A stretch of 64,000 nucleotides of DNA from Dyella silvae. Lineage in GTDB: Bacteria > Pseudomonadota > Gammaproteobacteria > Xanthomonadales > Rhodanobacteraceae. This document shows positions 18,360-27,694 of the stretch, in pieces; within the stretch, counting starts at the first letter, position 1, and each line of letters begins with the position of its first letter. The translations under genes and the position numbers were made by a program. Below the pieces are notes generated by a model that saw only the letters and a list, made by a program, of their open reading frames with translations, was not told the origin of the DNA and made no database searches. Where the stretch lies: positions 186,001-250,000 of the forward strand of contig NZ_JAPJBQ010000005.1 of assembly GCF_026421305.1 (NCBI RefSeq). Direction: 5' to 3'.

Positions 18360-18821
18360 TTACTGATAGCGCGTGTTGCACTCAATCGGGTCGCAGCCTG
18401 CAGCCATCGCCTTCAACTGCATGGTGCCGTCGCTCAACGGCGTCGCCGTCACCTGCGTCGCCGTGTCCTGATAGACCGTCGTAGGCGCAGCGACCGGTGC
18501 TGCCGACGTCGATGCGGCAGGTGCCTGCTGCGGCGTGGCTACCTGCTGCGAGAAGCGTCCGATGGGCAGCGTGATGAACTGGCCATTGGACGTGCCCACG
18601 GCGCCCAGCACGTTGCCGTTGACGTCATTGATTTGCACGTACTGAATGCCGCCAAGCACAAACACATAGGCGTGAAAGTTAGGACTGCTGCTTACGTCCG
18701 ATGCGTTGGGCCAGGATTGGCCAAGACCGGAGGCGGGTGGTTGGGCGGCAAAAGCAGCACCCGACAGCGCGAGAGTCAGCAGGCCGGCTAGGCATGCGCG
18801 AGACGACAGGGCTTTCATCAT
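18360..18821 (-). CDS. Exported hypothetical protein
   Basis: 153 residues beginning MMKALSSRACLAGLLTLAL, a clear Sec signal peptide with predicted cleavage at AFAA/QPP. The mature part has no recognised family: a beta-like region (HAYVFVLGGIQYVQINDVNG), a low-complexity Ala/Pro/Thr linker near residues 95-120, and a short C-terminus with two cysteines (GCDPIECNTRYQ) that could form a disulfide. The start at 18821 (tandem ATGATG) has an AAAGGGG ribosome site eight bases upstream. The long upstream frame is not supported. Confidence 0.8.
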   Translation of the reverse strand: MMKALSSRACLAGLLTLALSGAAFAAQPPASGLGQSWPNASDVSSSPNFHAYVFVLGGIQYVQINDVNGNVLGAVGTSNGQFITLPIGRFSQQVATPQQAPAASTSAAPVAAPTTVYQDTATQVTATPLSDGTMQLKAMAAGCDPIECNTRYQ

Positions 18822-19169
18822 ATGGGACCCCTTTCTTGGTAACGTGCTCAGGTGTTGAGCATCGGCGCCGAATGTAGCATCAACTAAGTCTCGTGCCCTG
18901 TGACAGTTGGCCGATGCCTGGCAACGCGGAGGGTGAAAGGGGTGGTCAACCCATCGGACGTCTATTTGGCGCTTTAACGTGCCGTATGCTGCGTTGCGTC
19001 CAGGAAATGCCGATGTACAGGTGATCTCCCGGGCTAGCTTTCCATGCTCGTTCGATATCAGCGCTTCAGCGGCATCTATGACAGCCCGGTACGCTGCCGC
19101 CCCATAGCGAATGGCCTGCGCGGTGCGTGACCTGAGTCGCCCATGGCATCGATTCAAGATGTGCGCCGG
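18822..19169. other. Intergenic region, about 350 bp
   Basis: Contains the ribosome site of the exported protein (minus strand) and probably its promoter. On the minus strand TAAAGCG and TCCGATGG at about 18955-18980 resemble sigma-28 boxes, but the spacer is one base short and the -10 is poor. No gene or repeat was seen. Confidence 0.4.
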
Positions 19170-19562
19170 TCAGTCAGCTTCGCCCAGACCGTCCACGATC
19201 TTTCGCTGCATATGATCGAGATAGTCATCCAGCTCCTGCACACTGGCGAAAACATCGTTCACGGGTACGGCCTTGACGATTTCGAACACCTTGCGCACCT
19301 GTGGCTGCGGGTTGCACAGCAACGTGTGGCCCTCGCGCGCCCGCATCGCCTTGCGGATCCTGGCGATGCTGCGCAGACCCGCGCTACTTATGTACTCGAG
19401 TAAGGAAAGGTCGAGCACCACGGTACTTCCCGTAGCCATCTGATGAAGCACATCCGCCGCAGCGGCATCGAACTGGCCGAATGTCATGGCGTCGAGCCGC
19501 CCATGCAAGTGCAGGGTGGAGCGCTGTGGCGATACATGGTCAGCTCGCAGACTGAAGGTCAT
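19170..19562 (-). CDS. STAS-domain anti-sigma factor antagonist
   Basis: A 130-residue RsbV/SpoIIAA-like protein. The STAS fold is visible as LHLHGRLDAMTFGQFD, then VVLDLSLLEYISSAGLRSI, where the serine of ISSAGLR is the expected phosphorylation site. It starts inside the end of the upstream phosphatase/kinase gene (23-bp overlap), so the two are one translational unit. By family logic the fused HATPase domain upstream would phosphorylate this serine and the PP2C domain would remove the phosphate. No cognate sigma factor is in the window. Confidence 0.88.
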   Translation of the reverse strand: MTFSLRADHVSPQRSTLHLHGRLDAMTFGQFDAAAADVLHQMATGSTVVLDLSLLEYISSAGLRSIARIRKAMRAREGHTLLCNPQPQVRKVFEIVKAVPVNDVFASVQELDDYLDHMQRKIVDGLGEAD

Positions 19563-21882
19563 GATCCTGCTCCGGTCGATTGGGGTAGATGAAACGTAGT
19601 TGGAGATGATTGCCCAGCTCGTCGTGCGCGTAATGAAAGTCGCTGGCCATGGCACGTACCAGATGAATACCCAGGCCGCCTTCGCTTTCGGTATCGGCGA
19701 TATCGCCGGTGAGCAACGGTGCGGGTGATTGCAACGGATCGAACGGTTGCCCGTCGTGGTGCAACTCGACGGTGATGGCATCATCGGCGGCGGTCAGGCG
19801 CAACTCGATGGTGCGGTCATCCGTTGTGCCGCTGCCATGCTCCACCATGTTGACCATCAGCTCCTCGAGGACCAGCCGTACATCCGATTGCACATCCGGT
19901 TCCACGCCTGCCGCAAGCATCTCCTCGTCGCAGCGTTCGAGCGTGTCGAACACGTCGGTCAGGGAAGCGCCAATGGTGATATCGAGCATGGACCCCTCTC
20001 GTTCAGTCCCATCGTGATGCCAGCGTAGTGCAAGCACAGTGATGTCGTCGGCCTGGTATTGGCCGGCCGCAAAATGTTCAACGTCGGCCACAAGGGTGTC
20101 GACGGGATCCTGACCACCTTCGGCAACCTGGCGCGTGAGGCAGGCCAGCATGCGCTCCTGGCCATACATGGTCATCGCGTGGTCGGTGGCCTCGGTGATG
20201 CCATCGGTGTACATGAGCAGGGTTTCGCCGGGCCGCAAACGAATCCGGTGCGTTGGGTAGGTGGCTTCCTCATCGAGCCCGAGTGCAGGGCCGGTGTCCA
20301 GTTCCAGCAAACGTGGCGCATGCTGGCCCCACCACACCGGTGGCTCGTGGCCAGCGCTGGCCAGTGCAAGATTGCCGGTGACGGTATCCAGCAAGCCGCA
20401 CAGCAGGCTGACAAACATGCAGCCGTCATTGTTGCGGCAAAGCTCCTGATTCAGCAGATGCAACAGCTGCTGCGGCGAGCGGGCGCGCGGGGCCAGGGCT
20501 TTGGCGAGCGTGATGGCGCGCGCCATGAACAGGGCGGCGGGAATACCCTTGTCCGACACATCACCCACCATGATGTAGAAGCGCCGGTCGTGCAGCATGA
20601 AGTAGCTGTACAGATCGCCGCCTACCGTTCGCGCTGGTTTCAGCACCGCATGCAGTTCAAAATTTTTGCAGCGGGCGTCGAGGTAATGCGCGCCGGGCAG
20701 CAAGGCGGTCTGGATCTGCTGAGCAATCTCCAGTTCGCTGGCGAGGCGTTGCTGTTCGCGCGCCACGCGCGTCAGCTCGGCCATGTGTTGGGCCAGCTCG
20801 GTGCGCATGCGATCGAACGCATCGGTCAGCCGGCCTACCTCATCGCGCCGGCGCACTTTCGGCAGTGCAAAATCGAGCGCGCCGCGCGCCACATGCTCGG
20901 CACGATCCGTCAGCACGCCCAGTGGATGCATGATGCGGCGGGTGATGGCAAAGGTCATGACGGTGAGCACCAGTAGTGCCAGGCCGCCGACCATCAGTGC
21001 GAGCAGAAACGCCTGGCGCACGTCGGCGTAAATACTGGACTCGGGCACCGTCAGCGCAATCAACCAGTGCGTGCCCTTGATGGGTGACTGATAGATCCAC
21101 ACGGGTTCCGTGATTTGCGCGTGTTGCGAGGTCACTAATCGAAGGGGATCGGCAGGCGACCGCCGCAGCACGCTGAGAACGTCGGCTTGTACGGGATGGC
21201 CCACCAGGCTGGGATCATCACTGGCAAGGTAGTTGCCCTGCTGGTCGATGACGAAAGCCCGCGTTCCCGGGGATTTCTTGAGCGACTCGAGCACGCTCTG
21301 CAGCCATTCCAGTGTCACGTCGGCATTGAGCACGCCGACGGCCTGACCGCCGGCCATGATGGTGGCCGAGTAGTTGACCAGCTTGCGATGCCGCGACAGC
21401 GAGAAGAACGGTTGCTCCCAACAGCCTGTAGTGCAGGTCAGCCCGTGGCGGAACCACGGGCGATCCCAATACGGGGCCGGGTCATGCAGCAGGTCGCGTG
21501 TGGTCAGCGAGCCATCGTCGCCACGACTTACAAAGGGTGACTGGCCGGCGGCCAGAGCGGCCGCCGAATGCGGGATATACGCCGCCGACAGGCCTGCCAG
21601 ATCCGGATTGTGTTGCACGGCGTCGTGCACCAGCGATGGCGCATCATCGGGCCGCGGGCCGACGAGGGCGGCAAGCATCTGGGCGGTGTCGGTGATTTTG
21701 TCGAGGCGTTGCTCAATACGGTTGCCGGCGTCGTGAGCCAGATCGGCGGATTCCCGGTGGGTCTGCTCGAGAATTTGATGACCCATGGCGCGAAAAAGCA
21801 GGTAGCCGCCGGCGACGACCACCAGTGCTGTTCCTGTCAGCACGCCCAGGGCCAGCCGAGATGCAATGCTGCGCAACGCCAT
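19540..21882 (-). CDS. SpoIIE-type PP2C phosphatase fused to HAMP sensor and anti-sigma-type kinase
   Basis: A 780-residue membrane sensor. In order: TM1 at about residues 10-30, a large periplasmic dCache-like sensor (30-285), TM2 (about 290-312), HAMP (312-365), a coiled linker (EQQRLASELEIAQQIQTALLP), a PP2C/SpoIIE phosphatase (about 400-620, with MVGDVSDKG and LLMYTDGITEA metal-binding motifs), and a C-terminal HATPase of the RsbW type (about 640-770, with LVLEELMVNMVEHG). So phosphatase and kinase of a partner-switching module are on one chain. The STAS substrate is encoded immediately downstream, overlapping. Confidence 0.9.
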   Translation of the reverse strand: MALRSIASRLALGVLTGTALVVVAGGYLLFRAMGHQILEQTHRESADLAHDAGNRIEQRLDKITDTAQMLAALVGPRPDDAPSLVHDAVQHNPDLAGLSAAYIPHSAAALAAGQSPFVSRGDDGSLTTRDLLHDPAPYWDRPWFRHGLTCTTGCWEQPFFSLSRHRKLVNYSATIMAGGQAVGVLNADVTLEWLQSVLESLKKSPGTRAFVIDQQGNYLASDDPSLVGHPVQADVLSVLRRSPADPLRLVTSQHAQITEPVWIYQSPIKGTHWLIALTVPESSIYADVRQAFLLALMVGGLALLVLTVMTFAITRRIMHPLGVLTDRAEHVARGALDFALPKVRRRDEVGRLTDAFDRMRTELAQHMAELTRVAREQQRLASELEIAQQIQTALLPGAHYLDARCKNFELHAVLKPARTVGGDLYSYFMLHDRRFYIMVGDVSDKGIPAALFMARAITLAKALAPRARSPQQLLHLLNQELCRNNDGCMFVSLLCGLLDTVTGNLALASAGHEPPVWWGQHAPRLLELDTGPALGLDEEATYPTHRIRLRPGETLLMYTDGITEATDHAMTMYGQERMLACLTRQVAEGGQDPVDTLVADVEHFAAGQYQADDITVLALRWHHDGTEREGSMLDITIGASLTDVFDTLERCDEEMLAAGVEPDVQSDVRLVLEELMVNMVEHGSGTTDDRTIELRLTAADDAITVELHHDGQPFDPLQSPAPLLTGDIADTESEGGLGIHLVRAMASDFHYAHDELGNHLQLRFIYPNRPEQDHDLQSAS

Positions 21883-22178
21883 GCGACTCCCCCCGTGATA
21901 CCGCCAATCTAGCCAGTCCCTGCAAGCACCTGCAAGAGAACGAAGTCTCAGTCGTGCATCGGCTTGTCAGGGGCTCAGGCGATGCGACGTGGTGATGATC
22001 CGGAAACGCCGCCTGATATGGGCGTCTATTTGTCATGTGACGATGGCCGATGGCAAAGGTGAAGGCCATCGTCACGTTTTCCTTACCTGTTACCGCTGCG
22101 TTGCATTGCGTGGCGCGTTGACTACGGCGTAACCTGCGGCCGTTAGCCGGGCGTCTTGCTTCGAGGGTCAAGCACGTT
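21883..22178. other. Divergent intergenic region between the SpoIIE-type and GGDEF-EAL genes
   Basis: About 300 bp holding both promoters. An inverted repeat (GACGATGGCC at 22040-22049 with GGCCATCGTC at 22066-22075) brackets GATGGCAAAGGTGAA and could be an operator or hairpin. No gene is visible. Confidence 0.45.
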
Positions 22179-24755
22179 ATGGGTAGCCGCGATACGGGTG
22201 AGACGTACAGTGCCGATCAGCCGGGCAGCGATGCGCCCATAGCGGCTCGCGCTCAGGAAATGGCACACGTCGGCACCCTGGCGTGGGATGTCGCCACCCG
22301 CCGGGTCCTCTGGTCGCCTGAGCTTTGCCGCATCCACGACCTGCCGGTCGCCCCGTACGAGTCCACTATCGACGACTACCTGTCACGCTTGCAGGCGGAT
22401 GACAGGGTGTATGCCGCACAGTTGTTCGAGCAGGCGCGCAGCGATCAAAAACCGTTTGAGTTTGAGGCGCGGGTGACGCTACCGGATGGCACCATGCGCA
22501 TCCTCGGGCATCGTGGCCTGGTGCAGCTGGACAAGCATGGCCATCCCAAGCGCGTGCTGGTCGCCTGCCAGGACATCACCGAGCAGAAGCGATCGCAGCA
22601 GTTGGCCATGGGGCAACACGACATTCTGGTCGGCATTGCGGCCCAACACCCGTTATCAGAAAGCCTGGATCGCATCGCGCGGCTGCACGAGTCGCTGAAC
22701 CCGGGTGCGTTGTGCTCCATCCTTCTGCTGGATGACGAGGGGAGACACGTGCTTCATGGCGCCGCCCCCAGCCTGCCCCAGGCCTACAGCGCGTTGTTGA
22801 ACGGCCTGGAAATTGGCGACCAGCGCGGTTCATGCGGCACCGCCGCGTGGCGCCGCGAACGCGTGGTGGTGGGCGACATTGAAACGCACCCCTATTGGGC
22901 CGACTACAAAGCGCTCGCGCTGGCCCATGGCCTTCGCGCGTGCTGGTCGACGCCGGTGCTGGGCAGCGACGGGCGGGTGCTTGGCACGTTTGCTGTGTAC
23001 TTCAACGAGCCGCGTGAGCCTCGTCTGGATGAACTGGAAAGCATCGACCGCATGGTGCCCATTGCGGGCGTCGCCATCGAGAGCGCCAAGCTCATCGAGC
23101 GGTTGCGCGTCCGCGATCGCTTCTTCGACATGTCACTTGAACTGTTCTGCATCGTCGATCCGGTGGCGGATCGGCTGATCCAGTTCAACCCCTCGCTGCA
23201 GAGGCTCACCGGTTACGACGCCGATGAGCTCACCAACCGAAGCTATCGAGAGTTGTTCCTGGAAGAGAAAGGCGAGCACGCACGATGGGGTGGTCCGGCC
23301 TTGCATGGCGCAACGCGCAGCATTCGCGAGTTCGTCTCTCGTTGCTTCTGCAAGGACGGCAGCGAACGCATACTGGAGTGGGTGTCGTTCGCCGCGCCCG
23401 ATGGCTTGCTTTACGCCGTGGCCCGCGACATTACCCAGCGGCGCGCGGTGGAAGACAAGCTTGCCTATGCGTCTTCCCACGACGCGATCACCGGCCTCAA
23501 ACACCATTTGCTGTTTGAGCATCACCTGGCCGATATCTTGCGCGATGAGCCTTCACTGCTCTCCGTGATGGTCATTGGCCTGGATCGCTTTCAGGTGGTC
23601 AACGAATCGATTGGCCATATTGCGGCAGACGAGGTGCTAAAGCGGCTCGCAGTCCGTCTTCAGACGGCGCTGCCCGAGCAGGCGTTTATGTCGCGCATCG
23701 CAGGTGACCAGTTCGTGATTGCGCTGCCCGAAGTCGAGCCTGCGCTGGCTCGCGAGCTGGCCGAACGCATGCGTGCGGTGGTGGCTGGCCCGATGGAGAG
23801 TGCCGATTACCGTTTGATGCTGACCGCCAGCGTCGGCGTCAGCCACTATCCCCATCACGGGCGAACCTCGGAGGATCTGCTTCGCCGCGCCGAGGCCGCG
23901 ATGATTCAGGCCAAGCGAGATGGCCGCGATCAGCTCGCTGAGCTATCGGTGGCGCAGATGGTGGAGCTGGAAGACCGGGTGTTGCTCGGTTCACGCCTGC
24001 AGGACGCCATCAAGCGCCGGGAGTTGGAGCTCTACTACCAGCCGCAACACACGGCCAACGGACTGCGCCTGATCGGGTTCGAAGCCTTGTTGCGCTGGAA
24101 CTGCACGCAGTTTGGCCCACTGCCGCCGGCGAGGTTCATTCCCATTGCCGAAGCGCTTGGCCTGATGCCGGAAATAGGTGTGTGGGTGCTGGACACGGCT
24201 TGTCGCCAGGCGCGTGCGTGGCTCGAACTGGGCCATCGCGATTTCATCATTGCCGTCAACGTGTCGGCGCAGCAATTGATGCGCTCCGGGCTGGCCGAGA
24301 GCGTTGCCGACATGCTTCAGCGGCATGGCATTCCCCCCAGCATGCTGGAAATCGAGATGACCGAAAGCGCACTGATGGAGGACGTCACCCGCACACGCGA
24401 TACGCTGGGTGGCCTCAAGCGGCTGGGTACGCGTCTGTCACTGGATGATTTCGGTACGGGCTATTCCAGCCTCTCTTACCTCCGTCAGTTTCCCATCGAC
24501 AAACTGAAGATCGACAAGAGCTTCATCAATGGCTTGCCGCTCGATCTCAAAGACGTGGCCATTTCAACCACCATCATTGCGCTCGGTCACCAGCTCGGTA
24601 TGGAAGTCGCAGCGGAAGGTGTCGAGACGCAGGCGCAGGCAACGCTGCTCGCCAAGATGGGCTGTGATGTGCTGCAAGGGCACTTTCTCGCACCCGCGCT
24701 TTCAGCCCGCGAGGCGCAGGTTTACTTCGGCGCTATTCACTACGGGGCAGCTTGA
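22179..24755 (+). CDS. PAS-GAF-PAS-GGDEF-EAL cyclic-di-GMP phosphodiesterase
   Basis: An 858-residue soluble signalling protein. Domain order: PAS (about 25-135), GAF (about 150-305), PAS (about 310-425), GGDEF (about 430-590) and EAL (about 605-850). The diguanylate cyclase active site reads AGDQF rather than GGDEF, so cyclase activity is unlikely. The EAL domain keeps its catalytic residues (FEALLRW, the NVSAQQL Asn, the EMTES Glu, and DDFGTGYSSL), so c-di-GMP hydrolysis is expected, perhaps with GTP binding to the degenerate GGDEF as regulator. Next to the SpoIIE/STAS module but divergent from it. Confidence 0.92.
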   Translation: MGSRDTGETYSADQPGSDAPIAARAQEMAHVGTLAWDVATRRVLWSPELCRIHDLPVAPYESTIDDYLSRLQADDRVYAAQLFEQARSDQKPFEFEARVTLPDGTMRILGHRGLVQLDKHGHPKRVLVACQDITEQKRSQQLAMGQHDILVGIAAQHPLSESLDRIARLHESLNPGALCSILLLDDEGRHVLHGAAPSLPQAYSALLNGLEIGDQRGSCGTAAWRRERVVVGDIETHPYWADYKALALAHGLRACWSTPVLGSDGRVLGTFAVYFNEPREPRLDELESIDRMVPIAGVAIESAKLIERLRVRDRFFDMSLELFCIVDPVADRLIQFNPSLQRLTGYDADELTNRSYRELFLEEKGEHARWGGPALHGATRSIREFVSRCFCKDGSERILEWVSFAAPDGLLYAVARDITQRRAVEDKLAYASSHDAITGLKHHLLFEHHLADILRDEPSLLSVMVIGLDRFQVVNESIGHIAADEVLKRLAVRLQTALPEQAFMSRIAGDQFVIALPEVEPALARELAERMRAVVAGPMESADYRLMLTASVGVSHYPHHGRTSEDLLRRAEAAMIQAKRDGRDQLAELSVAQMVELEDRVLLGSRLQDAIKRRELELYYQPQHTANGLRLIGFEALLRWNCTQFGPLPPARFIPIAEALGLMPEIGVWVLDTACRQARAWLELGHRDFIIAVNVSAQQLMRSGLAESVADMLQRHGIPPSMLEIEMTESALMEDVTRTRDTLGGLKRLGTRLSLDDFGTGYSSLSYLRQFPIDKLKIDKSFINGLPLDLKDVAISTTIIALGHQLGMEVAAEGVETQAQATLLAKMGCDVLQGHFLAPALSAREAQVYFGAIHYGAA

Positions 24756-24958
24756 CCGGCATAGCCCTTGGTATAGAAGCGGCGCGCTTCCATGAACGGT
24801 CATACCCGGGACTGGCCGACCGTGCTCGATTCGTAGAATACTGGCGAGAGTACCCGTCATGCCGCCAGTGGTTTGCTGAGGCTCATGTTTCAAGGGCCAT
24901 CGAGTCGCTGCCGGTTGCGCGTGATCACACCCACCTGACCCGAATGCGAAGCGACTTC

Positions 24959-25378
24959 ATGAATCCATCAGAGCGCATTGATCAACTGATCTCGGAACTT
25001 ACCGACTGGCGTGGAAAAACGTTTGCCAGCATCCGCAAAAACATTCTTGCTACCGATCAGGAGATTGTCGAAGAGTGGAAGTGGAAGGGCAGCCCGGTGT
25101 GGTATCGCGACGGCATTATCGCGGTCGCCAATGCCCACAAGGGCAAGGTGAAAGTCACCTTTTATAACGGTGCGCAGCTTGCTGACCCTGACAAGCTCTT
25201 CAATGCGGGTCTCGACGGCGGCAAATGGCGAGCCATCGATTACCTCGAAGGCGACAAGGTTAACGATCGCGCTTTGCAAAAGCTGGTTCGGGCTGCGATT
25301 GAATTCAATCAGAAGAAGTCCAGCAAAAAGACGCCGGCAGCCCGTCCAGCGAAAGCATCCAAAAGCACGAAGGCGTGA
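24959..25378 (+). CDS. DUF1801 domain protein
   Basis: A 139-residue protein of the DUF1801 (YdhG-like) family, function unknown. MNPSERIDQLISELTDWRG begins the domain, and KGSPVWYRDGIIA and KVTFYNGAQL are typical. The last 25 residues are Lys/Ala/Ser/Pro-rich (SSKKTPAARPAKASKSTKA), a basic tail that suggests nucleic-acid contact. The frame is open upstream to 24752 without family similarity; the ATG at 24959 is therefore preferred, although ATG 24944 is also possible. Confidence 0.83.
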   Translation: MNPSERIDQLISELTDWRGKTFASIRKNILATDQEIVEEWKWKGSPVWYRDGIIAVANAHKGKVKVTFYNGAQLADPDKLFNAGLDGGKWRAIDYLEGDKVNDRALQKLVRAAIEFNQKKSSKKTPAARPAKASKSTKA

Positions 25379-25458
25379 GCCCGCTGGTTTTCCAGTTCAT
25401 GGATACGCACCGGCACCTTCTGCGGCGGATTAAGCGCATCGAGCAGTCCGGTGAACCG

Positions 25459-26814
25459 TCAGGTCAAAGGAAAGCGCATCGTGACCGCCAGTCCCGGACG
25501 GCGGTCGCATAGTTCGAGCAGGATGCGATGCAAGTCGGCCACGGCGGCGACAAGTGCCAACCCAAGCCCCGATCCAGCGGAAGAACGGCTGCTGTCGAGG
25601 CGGAAGAAGCGGCGAAATACGCGTTCGTGATGCTCGCCCGGAATGCCGGGTCCATTGTCTTCGACACGTCCGAGCAGTTCGCCGGATTCCTGCCGAAGCG
25701 ATACGGCGATCATCGTGCCCGGCGGGGTGTGTTGAATCGCGTTCTCCATCAAATTCGACAGCATTTGCGTCAGTAGCGCGCGATCACCGCGTGATTGCAC
25801 GCTCGGTGCGATATCGGCGATGACCTGTTTGCCATGGTCCTCGGCCACCGGCGCGTAGGCGTCAACAATCGAGGCGAACAGGTCCGATAGATCCAGCGGC
25901 GCAAACCCGGCCTGTCGCTCCATGGCCTCAATGCGCGATATCCGGAGCAACGCCCCGAAGGTAGTCAGCACATCATCGACATCGACGATGGAATCATCGA
26001 TCGCTTGCGCCAGCGTGGCCGCATCCTGTTTTCCAAGGCGGGCTGACTCCAGGCGTTGGCGCAAGCGGGTCAGCGGCGTGCGCAGATCATGCGCAATGTC
26101 GTTGGATACCTGGCGCATGTTATCCATCAGCAGGTGAATGCGCGCGAGCATGCGATTGAGCCTGCCGGCCAATCGGGCGAACTCGGCGCCACCCGGCACA
26201 CGCTGGATGCTCCCCGAAGCGTCGCCGGTGAGAATCCGTTCCGCCTCGCCTCCCAATCGATCCACGCGTTTGACGAAGACGTAGCCCGCGAGTGCGCCCG
26301 TCAGCGTGGCGAACAGCACCATGAAGATCACACTGAAACGGAAATAGCGCGACAGGTCTTCATCCAACTCGCCGGCGTTGCGATTATCCCGGCCGACGGT
26401 GAGCCAATTGCCGCCTTGCAGGGGTGTCACCAGAAGTTCAACGTGGTTGGCATGCCACTTATGCTTACCCTCTGCGCCGGTCAGCGGCAACGTCTGCCAG
26501 CCGGCTTTTTTCGGCGAGAAAATCAGGTTGCCGGCGATCTTGGTGCCATCGTGGCTGGAAAGCAGGTAGTAGTCCTGGCCGACAGGTACGGCCGTCATGC
26601 GCTGGTGGATCTGCGCTGCCAGCGTGCCGTCGTGCACGGCCTGCAGCAAGCTTGCTGTCTCCACCTCCACCGAGCGATGCGCTTCTTCCTCGACGTAATC
26701 GCGTACCTCGCCCCAGACGTAACTGAACAACCCAGCCACTACCGCCGCGAAAAGCACGCCTTGGAGAAGGGCGATGCGAAAGGTAACCGTACGAAGAAAA
26801 CTAGTCGGGGGCAC
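25459..26814 (-). CDS. Two-component sensor histidine kinase
   Basis: Membrane-bound kinase of the EnvZ/QseC class. TM1 lies near residues 8-30, a periplasmic sensor of about 130 residues follows, TM2 is near 165-187, then HAMP, the H-box NDIAHDLRTPLTRLR, the N-box LSNLMENAIQHT and the G-box DNGPGIPGEH. GTG at 26814 (VPPTSFLRTVTF) is the best start: it overlaps the end of the regulator gene by 14 bases, and the M-initiated frame further up lies wholly within the regulator. Ligand unknown. Confidence 0.87.
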   Translation of the reverse strand: MPPTSFLRTVTFRIALLQGVLFAAVVAGLFSYVWGEVRDYVEEEAHRSVEVETASLLQAVHDGTLAAQIHQRMTAVPVGQDYYLLSSHDGTKIAGNLIFSPKKAGWQTLPLTGAEGKHKWHANHVELLVTPLQGGNWLTVGRDNRNAGELDEDLSRYFRFSVIFMVLFATLTGALAGYVFVKRVDRLGGEAERILTGDASGSIQRVPGGAEFARLAGRLNRMLARIHLLMDNMRQVSNDIAHDLRTPLTRLRQRLESARLGKQDAATLAQAIDDSIVDVDDVLTTFGALLRISRIEAMERQAGFAPLDLSDLFASIVDAYAPVAEDHGKQVIADIAPSVQSRGDRALLTQMLSNLMENAIQHTPPGTMIAVSLRQESGELLGRVEDNGPGIPGEHHERVFRRFFRLDSSRSSAGSGLGLALVAAVADLHRILLELCDRRPGLAVTMRFPLT

Positions 26815-27478
26815 GGAGGCAATATCCCACGCTGCGAATGGTGTGCAGAAGCGATGACCGGAAGCCGCGATCGATCTTGGAGCGAAGCCGGCTGACGTGT
26901 GTTTCCACAAGGCTGGTGCCGGGGCTGAAGTAGAAACCCCATACTTGCTCGAGCAGCATGGATCGCGTCACTACTTTGCCGGCATTGCTCATGAGGTACT
27001 CCAGCAGCCGGTATTCACGCGGTTGCAATTCGATGCGCTGGCCTGCCCGATGAACCTCGCGACTGAACGTATCGAGTTCGAGATCATCGACCACAAGCTT
27101 CGTTCGTCCGTTGAACGTGGGCAGTCGCCGGGTCAGCGCGTTGATGCGCGCCTGAAGCTCGGAGCGCGCAAAGGGCTTGGCCAGGTAATCGTCCGCCCCT
27201 GCGTCCAGCCCCTCGACCCTGTGGTCAACGTCGCTGAGCGCAGACAGCATGAGCAAGGGGGACTGACGGCCGTGGTGGCGTATCGCACGCACCACCGACA
27301 TGCCATCGAGGCGTGGAAGCATGCGATCGACCACAATCACGTCGTAGTCCCGGGTCGTGGCCATCGAAAGGCCCCGATGTCCATCCGGTGCGCTTTCAAC
27401 CTGCCATCCCTCCATCGACAGTACGGAGGCAATATGCGCACTCGTACTCGGGTCGTCTTCAATCACCAGAATTCTCAA
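26801..27478 (-). CDS. OmpR/PhoB-family response regulator
   Basis: Receiver domain (residues 1-112) with the acidic pocket IEDD, the phospho-acceptor Asp in VVDRMLPRLDG and LAKPF; winged-helix output domain (about 130-222) with LQPREYRLLEYLM and ETHVSRLRSKID. The likely start is TTG at 27478 (LRILVIEDD, translated as Met), five bases after a perfect AAGGGAG; a GTG at 27499 is in frame but has no ribosome site. The cognate kinase overlaps the 3' end. Confidence 0.9.
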   Translation of the reverse strand: MRILVIEDDPSTSAHIASVLSMEGWQVESAPDGHRGLSMATTRDYDVIVVDRMLPRLDGMSVVRAIRHHGRQSPLLMLSALSDVDHRVEGLDAGADDYLAKPFARSELQARINALTRRLPTFNGRTKLVVDDLELDTFSREVHRAGQRIELQPREYRLLEYLMSNAGKVVTRSMLLEQVWGFYFSPGTSLVETHVSRLRSKIDRGFRSSLLHTIRSVGYCLRAPD

Positions 27479-27619
27479 GATGTCTCCCTTGGGGCGCACG
27501 AATCAGGTGGGCTTCGCCGGAGCTAGCGCGTACCGGCTGCGCTCGCACGACTGAGAAGCCCTTCATTGCCCAACATGGGCGGGCGGCTCCTGATTGTGTG
27601 TCAGGTGGATGACACTATT

Positions 27620-27690
27620 GAGAACACGGCCGTCCGGCGCGTTCCCTCAGGGGGGCGCCGGAACGCGATTCGGATTTGACATCCTCCCCG
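27620..27690. mobile_element. Possible IS200/IS605-type end relic
   Basis: Just after the LysR stop codon the minus strand reads GCGGGGAGGATGTCAAA, a sequence resembling ends of IS605-type elements as I remember them. It is followed by an 8-bp hairpin CGCGTTCC/GGAACGCG (27634-27663 on the plus strand). No transposase or TnpB gene is present. This could be only a relic, or a coincidence. Confidence 0.25.
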
Positions 27691-27694
27691 CTTC

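Noticed and set aside
18945..18985. FliA-like promoter upstream of the exported 153-aa protein
   Set aside because: Spacer one base short and -10 TCCGATGG poor; not reported as a promoter.
21900..22000. FliA-type -10 (GCCGATGC) on the minus strand upstream of the SpoIIE-type gene
   Set aside because: At the correct 11-base spacing the -35 reads TCGCCTGA, a poor match to TAAAGTTT.
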